A stretch of DNA of 64,000 bases from Acridotheres tristis (lineage: Eukaryota; Chordata; Aves; Passeriformes; Sturnidae), in assembly GCA_037013685.1 (NCBI GenBank), contig CM072919.1:28075866-28139865 (forward strand), written 5' to 3'. The notes beneath the pieces were generated by a model. That model saw only the letters and a list, made by a program, of their open reading frames with translations, had not been told where the DNA came from and made no database searches. Shown piece by piece: positions 53,266 to 64,000 of this stretch. Numbering within the stretch: position 1 is the first letter of the stretch; each line of letters starts with the position of its first letter. Position numbers and translations under genes: made by a program.

Positions 53266-54689
53266 AACCAAACCTTTTAATATATTTTAAAAACTCTAGA
53301 AATTAAATGGCTCAGACTGGATTAGGAGAGTGAGGGTTTAACTTGTTGCGCATGCATTTTATGTCTCCCATGAGAATTCTTTTCTTCTTCATTGTTATTA
53401 ATGATATCCCATTTTTGTGTATAATATTGATGCTACTGGAATCACTTAACGGCTTTATTTGCCAGACAGAATCTATCTAAAAAAAGAAAGTTGTTAATGC
53501 TAATATTTTGAAATTCTCCTCACATCCCTTGTTACTCTTTTAGTTACTGAAATTGCATTTTGAAGATCCCCACATTTTCAGAACCTGAGTTTCTTCTTGA
53601 TCTTATTGATGAAGTTTGAAGCAAATGTTTTCAAAGCTATCTGTACAAAAGTGCACTTTTTCGCTCCTTTTATGGATTACCAAGGCCAGGGGTAAAAAGG
53701 AAATTTGGAATATGGTAAAAAGCCATAGTTCACGATCTCCTTTTGCCTTCTTCTGCACAAATTTCCAGTTCATTTTATTGGTCCATCCAGGCATCTCTGA
53801 TGGCTGCTGCAGGTTTAGTGGTAAAACACAAGAAATTGTGCATCCTAGCCATGTGTATGGTCTCTGGGAAAAGAAAGATTTGGTAAAGTTTAGTTGATAA
53901 TACCCAAAATGGGCTGCCATGGGGAAATGGCAGGTTATATCAAGGTAGTGGCACTAGGAGGTAGCAGGTAAAGGAGATAGCATTGAAGGCTACAGTTTGA
54001 ATGTCCTGATTTAATTGAATTGATGAAAGCTGTGTTCTTAGCTGCAAGCCTACCTAGATTTGCAGTGTCCTTAGTTCTTGTGTGATGTAGCCTCATCAGT
54101 ATAAAAACACATTTTCTGAAAGGTATGTTGGTAACCCAATCTCAAAAAGACTTAGAAGAGTTAGTGGAAGGATTTTTTTTCCCCCAGTAATATCAATGTG
54201 TTTGTATAATAACAGAACTGAAATATTTGGCAGCTTTGTAAGTATACAAATATGCTTCATGTATGTAAGTATGAAGGATAGCACACAAATACACCATTTC
54301 CTTAATATAAGCAGCAACATTCTGTGGCAAATTTCCTAAGAATATATTTTACACGTCTGTGAGGATATTTATGAGATATAATTATATGACAAAAATATTT
54401 GAAGGTAGTGAACAGATTTGTTTATACACATAGTCTTTTACTTACCAGGATAGTTGATCTCAAATGTGGAATTCTTACTTACATTTTGCCATAAACATGT
54501 GTTCTTATACATACAGAAGTATACATAACAACAAAGAGCAAATATCAGTGCTAAAACCAAACCTTTAATACTTTACTCAGTCTACACATACATGGGCACT
54601 GTGTGCTAAAATGCAGTAGAGATTAATAAGTGCTGCAGTGCAATTGGCCAGGTATGTGACTTTTTTGAGGGAGATCGTACTTTGTCTTT
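53266..54689. other. Noncoding DNA
   Basis: No gene recognised. The two opposing open frames at 53603-53920 (minus) and 53616-53897 (plus) are mutual shadows without domain content. Confidence 0.5.
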
Positions 54690-55130
54690 ATCTTGTGAAG
54701 CCAAGCCATGTGTTTGATGTGAAACTTAAAGTGAGGCATATTTTCAGGTGCTTAGTGTTCATTTGTGCCTGAGAACTACATACGCAATGCTTGGTTTATG
54801 GTCGCCAGTGGTGTGATTTATGAGGACAAATCAGTTAATATGCTACAAATTATGTATGCATTTAAAGTGAGTGACATTTGAAAACTTGCATGCTATTTGC
54901 ATGATATCTGATCTTACTTAATCAGGTCCTGCCACCCAGAAACAAACAGGGAGGGTTATGTAACTGATGAGACTTTTGGCAACATTTCCCAATTAGTATG
55001 GGACGATTACAAAGAAGAAAACTGGTTTCATACCATTTTGTGCTTTCTATAATTTATCATTAATTAATGGCAAACAACTGTTGTGCAGCCACACATTTCT
55101 AAGCAACCTTATTTCACATTCATGCAACTT
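54690..55130. promoter_or_regulatory. Candidate conserved noncoding element with POU octamer
   Basis: Repeat-free stretch. It carries a perfect octamer ATTTGCAT at 54895-54902, with TTGCATG present twice (54887-54893 and 54898-54904), a nearby ATGCATTTA, and a TCATTAATTAATGG homeodomain palindrome near 55057-55070. It resembles POU/SOX/homeodomain enhancers. Inference from motif clustering only. Confidence 0.38.
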
Positions 55131-56274
55131 AATGGCACAAAGAAAGTTTTGTTGTTTATTATTATTTAGAGCAGACACAAAAGCAACAATAAAAACTAAG
55201 GTAAAGTCATGAAGTCGGTGTAACAGTAATTCTTACAGCTATGTATCTCACTGTTTTCTGGATAACTTTGCAAATAATAAATCAAATTCCTTCTCAAGGT
55301 GATATGTCAGTAATTTCAAATTTGATTAGTTTTATATAAAGGATTTTGGTACATTTCTGCATGAATCTTTGATAGCTCAGCATACAACCTTAACACTTAG
55401 AATGCTCCTTTGTGACAGTGTGGCACACTGGATAATGTTAAGCTACTTAGATCTCTAAAATCATAAAAATTCTGGTTGGGGTTCTGATAGCTCAGCAAGC
55501 TTGACTTGGGCCTGTTCCTCCTAAAAGAATCTGAGACATGTAATAGCTGTTCAAGAATTTTGGTGGATTTATTTTTTGATGTCATAAAAGAAAACAGATG
55601 GGGAATATATACATCATGCAATACCGTGACCCATATCTTCAAGCTTCCAGGTGTTGGAGACAAATCTCGAGTGATCATAGGAGATTTGGTCGCTAGAGTT
55701 GTGAACCACGTGATGTGTAAGGGAAGGCAAAGAGCAGTGGATTTAAGCACTGCTACCTGATATGCTGTATTTTTTTGTTGATGGGGCTTTGTGAAAGTGC
55801 CAGGTTTTCATCATTTCATAGTTAAAGCTTGTTACAAATTCATAACTCAAACATTGCTCTTTCCACAGCAGAAATTTATGTTGCTGCTTGCACAATGATC
55901 TGTCTTTATTTTCTTTGAAGAGGCTGTAAAAGGGCCTGTATGGATTGCAAAGCTAGCAATTTTATGAGATGAAACACTTTTTTCCCCAGGTATTTATCTT
56001 TAAAAAGTGAAAAGCTAAATTCTTTTAGTCTTGTTTTTATTCTGGCTTCAGATTCTTCACACGCTTATTCCCATTCTTTATCCGCATTAAGTCAAGATAG
56101 TCTTAAATCCACATATGTATCATGAGCCCTTTAAACACAATTCACATTACCTGCCTACTCCCTGAGAAGCCTGCCAATTAGTCTTCTTTGCTTAATGACA
56201 TCACTTCAAATTTGGAGGTAGATATTTTGAAGAGCAAGAACTTGAAAAACTCAAAAACGTCAGTAAAGTCCAGT

Positions 56275-56296
56275 AACTGTTGTTACAACAACAGTT
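56275..56296. repeat. 22-bp perfect inverted repeat
   Basis: AACTGTTGTT and its complement AACAACAGTT are separated by AC. The core AACTGTT resembles a MYB-type site in both orientations. It could be a dimer site or chance. Confidence 0.85.
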
Positions 56297-57480
56297 GTTC
56301 AACAAACTAATTCATGTCTTATGCACATTTTGACATTCTATAATGGGTTAGCTGCTGAGTTTCTCACTTTAGAGAGTTAAACAGATGGGATATTGCTATT
56401 TTAAAAAAGAAATGTTTGTGCTGGTGCCCAGTTTGCATTCAAGAGAAAAGGAGTAGAAGAGTTCTTGTCCTGAAAAACTGACTAGTAATTGGAAAGTTTT
56501 GACCAAATAATTGAGAGGCAGATGTACACTGGAGGACTGAGTGCTAGGACATCTGCACATAGACCCTTTTGGAAAACACAGCATTTTCCCTCCCTGTTGT
56601 GTCAGGAAATTAAAAGGGTACTGGTAAATGCATGGGTTAAAAGTCTGCTGGAATAAATCAAGGTGCTGTAACATTATACCTTTTCAGAGCCACTAAGAAC
56701 TGGGATTTTTGCATTAGCAGTTTGTGTACTGCACAGAGCCAAGGTGGAGCATCCTGTGGTGCTAAGCAAAAACTCCTGCTGAGAGTATGTATAGCAATAT
56801 CTGTCATTGCCAAGCCCAGGATGGATGTTGTGATATGGAACTAGTAAACAGAGGAACAAACAATAGTGTTGGGCCATAAAACACTGATAAAAGTGAGAAA
56901 CGTGTAGTATTATCTAAATGGTAACTTGTTGCATAAGCAGTGTAATTGCTGTAAGTATGCTACTGAATGTGAGTGTTTGTAACGTGATTTCCTCTTCAGG
57001 CATAATAATGCTTTCATAATTTGCCTGACTTGTTACATATTTCATATGAATATTAGATACCTGCTTTTGAAACAGAGCCTTCTATGATATGACTTGACTG
57101 AGCAGATTTCCTGTATTTGAAATTGACCAATTAAATTGGTTGGGGGGATAATTGATTCTGCAGGCTGCAGAGCAGACTATGGCTCAGTCATCCTTCCTTT
57201 TTATCTCATTCAAAGAATACTATCATATTACCACAGAAATGTATGTGCTAGCAGCTGATGCAAGGAAAAGAAACCATGCATGGCTGTCATTCCAAATATA
57301 TGTCATAGCATCATATATCATACAAAGTTAAAATTTGGGTGCAGTGTTCTTTCCTATAAGATACTTATTAAAGCTGCCATTGCTGATGCTGAACCTGCTA
57401 TTTATGATCTTTTGCATGATTCTTCATACAGTTTTTTCATTTGTTCATTTTCTTTATTATTGTTCTGTTAACCAAATGTC

Positions 57481-57493
57481 AAAAAAAAAAAAA
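57481..57493 (+). repeat. Poly-A tract, 13 A
   Basis: Uninterrupted run of 13 A after AATGTC. No retroposed gene is recognised upstream. Confidence 0.9.
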
Positions 57494-58319
57494 GTAACTT
57501 ATCTAAAGCCACAGAAGCAAACTTCAGGGATGAGTCTACAAATGTGTGTGATGTGATTGTAGAATAATACTGCTTTTAGTGACCAGCCATTCTTAGCTCC
57601 AACAATGTAGGAAGCATTCAAACTTTTAGTTGACATGTTGCAGTGAAAGACCAGCTGAAGCTCCTGCTAGAGCAAACGATGGCAAATACAAACATTCTGT
57701 GCTTCATACTTTTTTACTTCTACCTGTGTAGTGTCTTTCAAAGGCAATTCATCCCCTTCAGTGAGTGCAGTTTGGCAGATCCTTTCTTGTACCACTAGAT
57801 TTTCAAAACCACGGGGTTTGTGCATCCCCAGACTGAGCCAACCATTGATGTCCCTTGGAATTGCTACATTCAGCCTATCACCAGTGTTACTCAGCTCTTC
57901 TGCTAGTTTAGGTGCTAATGCATCTCAGACTTTTGGTGGACCATGGATCACCCTAAGAAAAAGCTGCAGGTAGGCTTGCAAAGCAATTATTTTGGCTTGA
58001 ACAAGGTTTATTTTGAACGGGTGGAAAAACAGAATAACAGACTGCTGTGAAACAAAAGTCACCTCAGTTGTATGTTTGCAAGAGGGGATCCTGTTGGATC
58101 ACACAGTATCATTAAGGGACTCGTAATGTCTTCAAATTACTCTCAGCCATCATCTCAGGAGAGAATAAAATAGTACAAACATAAAGCTTTCAGTTTTCTT
58201 CTTGTATACTTCATCTGTTTTTCCCTAACAAACCATTATTTCCGTATTAACTCTTATTCTTTGCAGTGATCACAACTACATAATGCAACTACACACTCAG
58301 GTTAAAATAGCAGTTACCA

Positions 58320-58500
58320 TGAGGTAGATTAAGATAAAAATATGAGACTGACCATTAAGGGAAGCTTTGCTCTTCTTTGGCGACTGGGAATTTCCGTGAC
58401 CTGGAAACTTTGCATATAAGAAACCGCATGAGCCATGTCTTTCCACGAGCAAAGATTAGAGAGTCAGCTCAGCTATGAGCTGCTTGCAGTGAGGCTCCTG
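58320..58500. promoter_or_regulatory. Candidate conserved noncoding element
   Basis: Short repeat-free stretch with retained CpGs (TGGCGACTGG, TTCCGTGACC, AACCGCATG, CCACGAGC) and TTTGCATATAAG, an octamer/TATA-like word near 58408-58419. No coding signal on either strand. Confidence 0.3.
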
Positions 58501-61500
58501 TCTATAGATGCTCAATCCTCCTTAGAGCTTGGGGCTCTGTAAAGTGGGGTTTTTTTTCCGTTAATGAGACTAATTCCTTATTGATAATTTTTAAATAGCC
58601 ATAAGTTTTTCTTTAAATACCTGGGGATTTTTACCCAAACACATAACATTTCTTTCACTGCCCATGCAATAGCAAATATACATTTCACAGCAATGTATTG
58701 CAAGAGTTTCCCATATCTAAACTGTGTTACATTCTCCTTCATTTACTGCATTGAAATGAAGTTATTTCACATTTTGTTGCAAAAGCCTCATCTGTTTGGA
58801 CCAGTTCTCCCTACTCCCAGGCAATAGCTGCAGGTCAACAGAGGTGTCTGGTGGAGAAATGCACAAGTGATCCTCAAGGGTAGCATAACACTCTCTGCAA
58901 GGTCAACACGAGCTGTACCAGAGCAGCACCAGTAAGCACCATCCCCCCTCAGTTTTGCCTGAATCATTTGGACACTGACTAAATTGAATGTCCTTAACTT
59001 GTCCCTTCAGCATGCATGCTTCAAATATTGTCCTAATACAGTTTACTGTGTGTAATTTATTTTCTTCAACCACAGTAAGACTAAGAAAGGCAATTTTATC
59101 ATGTGATGTTCTGCGGCTGCAGATTAGTTGCAGAGGTGGAGATTTCAGACATGATGTTTGAGCTCAGACACATGGGCTAGTGAAGCAAGGTAAAGGTACT
59201 GAGAGTATTAGTGCAGTAGATTGTCTCACCTTCTCAGTGACCCAGAGCCAAGGGAGAATGAAGCATTGGCAGTTTTTTCTGCCTGGAGAGACCAAGTCTG
59301 CCATAAGGCAGCTCTTACCTAGTTTGGAGAGTCATGTCTCACTGTGCCTCTCCTCCTCTCCGTGTCTGCTTACCTGTCCCTACTGTGTCCAGACTGTCTG
59401 CTGTCCTTCAGATCTGCCTCCTAAACTCTCTTTGCAACTAGTTCCCTGCTCTTCAGGGACTTTCTTTCTCTTGCAGAGGTGTTCCCTTCACCTTCCTTAG
59501 TGTTCCTATGCCACTTTTCTTCGATCTTTTTACATGGTCAATCTTATGTCTTGATTCCTTCATCCATTTGCTCCCCAGGGACTAGTTCTCTCTATTTACA
59601 TTAGCGTGGTTTTTTCCCCTTCTCTTTTTCTGCCTGCATCTGGAGCCCAGGATGGAGTGCTGCCTGCACTTAGTTCCTGTGCCTGATGCCACATTAGACT
59701 GCAACATCTGGGAGCAGGAGTGGAAAAAAAAAAGTCTGACTTAGTCCTGTCCATTCTGGGCAAACAGCATCCTCAGAGGAATCTTTGGCCACTTAGACTT
59801 CCAGATTCTGGGGAGTCTGTACTGAGCATACGCAAATGAGTTTTTTCAAAGGCTTGTGACTAGGCAAAAATCTGGCTGGTTTTTCATGGGAACTGCAAAA
59901 GGATAACAGGGACCTTACCTTCCAAATTTCAAACTGTGAAGAACAGAGACACGGAGGCTGCTCAGCAAAATTCTTTTAAGACCTTTTTTATATTTTCATA
60001 TTTGTTTCGTTTTTCATTCCTCCCAGCAGGGCCAAATGTGTTTTCCCTCAGTCTTATTTCCTAAAGTGACTAAATTTTCTCACTTGAAACATAAAAAAAT
60101 AATAATAATCAGTCTAAGGCAGAGACAGAGGATAGGAATTTTCATCCCAAATACTTAGCTTGGCAAAATTTTTAAACACCTGAAAACAAGCTCTTATAAA
60201 GGGAACTATTGAGATCCCAAACTACAGAAGACTTACTTGCGTTATACACAAAAGTCAGATAAAAATTCCTCTATGATCCATTTGGAATACGAAGCTCAAT
60301 TAAAAAGAACCTTCTTTTCATATTTCAGGAATCCACCTTAAGTAACGGATGTCATAAGGAAATATTTTATTTCAGCACTTCTCAAGTCATACCAAATCTG
60401 TTGCAACTTGTTGATTTGTTAAGTGTGTCACAGATTTATTTTATTAGTTTTGTTGTGGGATTTGGTGGGGTTTTCACTGAATCTCTTTTGTTGTGAAACA
60501 TAATCGAAGTACTTACATGCACTTCAGAAGTGCAGCCCAGAAACATTTTATTAATTTAATATTGTGGTTGTAATGTTTCCTTTATCCTTAGACTAATAGG
60601 GAATGTTCCAACCGCAGTACAAGTTTTCCTCAAGCATTCGTATATGAACTCCTCTCTAACTTCCCTCTACAGGAGATAGTTTTCATATAATACCATTGCA
60701 GGATTTTATGAGCAGTGACTGTCAAACTTTAGGTGTCTGTGCATTTTTGCACATTGATATTGGTCTTATTTAGACAAATTTCAGCTCCTGCCTCATTCCT
60801 TGTTTTTACAATGAAGTCTTTTCCCTAATGTGTCAACAGTTTGCTTTAAAATTACTTGAAAAAATTCAGCCTATGGTGGTTTAGATGAATTAAACCAAAA
60901 TAGAGCAGTAAATATTAAGAGATATGCATGGACCATCAACAAAAGAACTCACCAGATGTATTTAAGTGATTTTCTTCATGCTTTTTAGAATGTAGTATTT
61001 GTAGGCCAACTGTGACAGTAGGTAATAATTGTAATGCAAGATGACATAACTCCAGCTCGGTGATTCTTCAGAGAGAAACTACCTTGACAATTTCTTTTCA
61101 TTTTGTTCTAATTTTATGGAAAATCAGAGGTTCTTGATGTAAGAAGAAAATAATTTGAACCACCAAATATTTCATCTCTCTTATGCTTCGAAATATACTT
61201 TCCTGGCAGTTTCTGTTTCTATCCCCAGTTCCCAGGTCTTTCTTGGATATCTTTCTGGATAAAAAAACTGTAGTAATTTTCTTTAGAACTACTAAATGCT
61301 TGGCAAAAAATTTATATCTTGACACAAGGGATTTTTCTTGATTTTTCCACAGTCTGTCTCAGCAGCACTGGTTCTGCTGGAAGACTCCACATGAAAAGAT
61401 CAGTTATTATATCAGGATTGTATTTTGAAGTGAAAATTGCATTTGCAAATACAAGGAGGTAATTACGTTTCATTGGTTTCTGTCTTTGTATGTTTGGGGG

Positions 61501-62639
61501 TTTATTTTTCCTCTGGCTGGTGGAGAAATCATGAACTGTTTCTTCTACATTGAAGTGACTGTGTCAGCTTGAAGACACAGCTTTGGAGCTGGTTGTTATT
61601 TATTGTGTTATTTTTTAAAGGTTATATGTGAAGTTCCCTGTTTTGAAATAAATATGGTCTCCCAAATGAAGTTTATTTAGTTAGTGTAGCATTTAAATTG
61701 AGTGGTTAGAAACCTTACCACTTGGTAATTGGATATTTAAAACTAGATTAGCAGAAATACTCTGATTTTTGAGTTATCTTGAGTTATCAGTGTCCTGCTG
61801 TGTTTTCCCTGTGGCTGTAAAGCAGAACATGATCTGCAGTTTCTCCAGGAGCAACCCCTATCTGCTCTCATCCCACTAAATGCTGGGTCTCACTGAGCTT
61901 TCTCTAGCCAGATCTCAGCAATGAGGCCTCATCAGTCACAGAAGCAAACCCACAGTGAACATCCATAGCTCTTAAGGATTTATTGGTTGGGATGGATTTT
62001 TTCTCTTAATATTAACTTAATATTTCTCTTCACGTTTCATCCCAGACTTTTGAGTTCTCCCTTCTACTGTTGGCGGACCCACCTCCCACACTGATGTTCA
62101 TGTCTGACTCCCATAGATGGGGATGTCAGGAGAGCTGTTGGCAGAGGTCAGTGCATGCCAGCACACAGCATGCCGTGCCGTCGTGTCTGCCGTACGGCTG
62201 CCTTCAGCTCCGCTCTGCCTGCGCCTCACTTTGCTGCCTCCCCCATGATGCCTGTCTTGAACTCTTTGCCGCGTGACTGGCTTGCTGCCCTTGCATCCTG
62301 AGCATCATCTGTGACTGATTTTGGGTGGTGCTACTCAGAGGAGGTAGGAAGCAAGGCAGATGCACTGAGTTTCCAGGCAGAGCTGCCATCTGCTGTAATG
62401 AGGAGGAGGGTTAAGCAGAGAATGAAATGCAGCTTCATGATCATTAATCTCAAACAGTCCCTCTAGTGACATCTCTGAGGTTAAGTCACAGGACATGTGA
62501 TACTATTAACTGTAATTCACATCTGCAAAGCCTTTGCAAATTAGTGTTTAGTGTTAAATTGCCAGTTTCTATGATATAGGGGCTTCATAGTATCCTGCAG
62601 TAAGTCTTGATGTGTTATGAATTAAAGTGCAGAAGCCTA
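58501..62639. other. Noncoding DNA
   Basis: About 4.1 kb without a supportable gene. A pyrimidine-rich stretch at 59320-59520 is open in one plus frame (59180-59500) but has no domain. A GC-richer patch near 62100-62290 is open on both strands and also lacks recognisable content. Confidence 0.5.
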
Positions 62640-63190
62640 AAGTCCATGTTACTTGCGAAAATCCCTAAATTTTCTGATCAGTTCTGAGGCAAATATGCAA
62701 TTAATTCAATTCACAACACTAAGCAGGGATGGTACCCCGACAAAAATTATTTCCTCTATTTGCTCTCACAGCGCAGGTGTGGGAAATGGCCACTGGAGAT
62801 CTCTTTTGCAAAGCCATGTTTATGAGCTGTGTTGTTTGCCCAGTGCAGCTGATTCGTGCCACACACTTCACCTCATCAGGCTGTAATAGGTGCAGACCTA
62901 TATTGATTACTACGACTTGTGGGAGAGAAAAATCTTTGCACTTCAAATTGGGGGTATAAATTATAAATAGCATTTCCAAAGGCTGTGAGTTACACAAGTG
63001 GCGCTCTTCTGAGATAGTCATATGTAAAGCTGTTGTTGTAGAGGTTATTAATTTTATGATTGCAGCACAGGTGTACTTGACCCACAACAATGATCATTGT
63101 CCATAAAATCTCACCATCTGGGTTCAGTCACCTGCCTCCTTCAAGAATGTTCATTAACAACAACCAGCAAAGGTCATGCTAATAAAAGAA
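62640..63190. promoter_or_regulatory. Candidate conserved noncoding element with nuclear-receptor half-sites
   Basis: Repeat-free stretch of about 0.55 kb, open in both orientations (plus 62729-62959, minus 62719-63090), as can happen in constrained noncoding DNA. It contains TGACCC at 63078-63083 and AGGTCA at 63171-63176, both half-sites of COUP-TF-type receptors. It also has TTAATTCAATT at 62701-62711, ATTAATTTTATGATT near 63047-63061, and retained CpGs (CCCCGACA, CAGCGCAGG, TTCGTGCC, TACGACTTG, GGCGCTC). If NR2F1 is the neighbour, autoregulation would be one possibility. Inference only. Confidence 0.42.
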
Positions 63191-64000
63191 AGTTAACCCT
63201 CACTATATTGGTGTAAATTCACTGGTGAAACAGCACTATCTTCTCACCATTTTTATCACTAGTACAGCTGTGCAGACGCCTGGAAGTGGGTCATGTAAAT
63301 CCTAGATGCACAGGATGGGGGAAATAATATGTGTACATATATTGACAGCAGTTGATGTAATGCAAATGAGAAAAATACATATGGTATGGGTTAGTCATAA
63401 ATTACTTACTGCAAGTGCAGAAGAGTTATTCACATCTCAAATCTGCACTATTTTATTTTTTTTTCCAGAAATTTTTTTGTACTTACTTGACATAACTAAA
63501 TTTTTATCAAACTTAAGGGTATTTGTTATTTACTCCCCAAGCATGATTTTTTAACTCAGTTTGTTACTGGTTGTTTGTGTTCTGGTGCCCCAGCTTCATC
63601 TCCCATGGCATTTTACAAACTCAGACATGTTTCCTTTCCGTTAAGTCATTAAGAAAATGCCCTGAATTTCCTATGAAACTCATGAAACTACGAAAATCAT
63701 TCTCGCCTAGGAGATAAATATCTCATTTCTCTGATCCCGCAGAGTAGGGCAACTGCATTTTCACAGATGTATCCTCTTTTTCTACCCTCACCACTGCATC
63801 TGGGTGGTAGGTGCATCCTATGTTCAGCTTTTTAAAATACTTGCCAAATACTTGTCCGACTTGCCAGTCAGACCTGGGACTTTATTTTGCTGTTAAGAAA
63901 GAGGAAAACATGGAGAAGGAAGATGTGCTTGATGCCAGCAGCTTGGAAGACAGAGGTGTTTGTGAGGAGAAATTGTACTAGGTGTACTAGCAATGAGGTA
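63191..64000. other. Noncoding DNA to window end
   Basis: No gene recognised. AT-rich sequence with a poly-T patch near 63450-63475 and a few CpGs (63640-63740) that may belong to another conserved stretch continuing outside the window. Confidence 0.45.

Larger units (their letters stand above)
55131..58319. other. Noncoding DNA
   Basis: About 3.2 kb with no gene recognised. The segment 55560-55760 is repeat-free, CpG-retaining (ATACCGTG, TCTCGAGTG, GGTCGCTAG) and contains an E-box CCACGTGA near 55707, so it may be a further conserved element. Inverted CCAAT boxes (ACCAATT, A, AATTGGT) lie at about 57126-57140. Confidence 0.45.

Noticed and set aside
1..64000. Bacterial, phage, CRISPR or gene-cluster system
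   Set aside because: No Shine-Dalgarno-linked gene arrays, long dense open frames or spacer-repeat arrays; the CR1 elements and spliced exons show vertebrate DNA.

Overview
The window looks like vertebrate nuclear DNA, most likely from a bird. It is AT-rich and almost free of coding sequence. It carries two fragments of CR1 non-LTR retrotransposon (the typical sauropsid LINE) and few other interspersed repeats. No prokaryotic gene organisation, CRISPR array, rRNA, tRNA or intact mobile element is visible. The many short open frames are chance openings. Several use GTG or TTG starts, and none of them shows a recognisable domain except the CR1 pieces.

The only cellular gene I can support is FAM172A (also named ARB2A), on the plus strand. 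Two consecutive coding exons are present: 7137-7253 (39 codons, phase 0) and 10315-10399 (28 codons plus one base). Both have good AG and GT splice sites and a 3.06 kb intron between them. Together they encode the C-terminal part of the Arb2/alpha-beta-hydrolase-like domain and the segment after it. Earlier exons, including the one expected to carry the nucleophile serine motif, lie left of the window. I could not find the final coding exon (expected to end in an ER-retrieval-like HEEL tail in the human protein). Everything right of 10400 is therefore either last intron or intergenic DNA beyond an exon I failed to recognise.

Layout: 1-7136 upstream intron; 7137-10399 two exons and an intron; 10400-43239 largely featureless noncoding DNA with a 0.64 kb internally deleted CR1 (12963-13600, plus strand), a short CR1 3' tail (23655-23770, minus strand), microsatellites, a strong G-quadruplex motif (27439-27468) and a GC-richer island of uncertain origin (28720-30640, possibly a decayed LTR element). 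From about 43.2 kb to the end there are several stretches with clustered homeodomain, POU and nuclear-receptor half-site motifs and retained CpGs that look like conserved noncoding elements. In human, FAM172A converges on the developmental regulator NR2F1, which has a large regulatory landscape. If that synteny holds here, the right third would be NR2F1 regulatory DNA next to or inside FAM172A. This is inference that an alignment must test.

I found no previously undescribed multi-gene system. The most useful leads are the FAM172A assignment, the unlocated terminal exon, the possible regulatory block, and a few local structures (G-quadruplex, palindromes, short tandem duplications).
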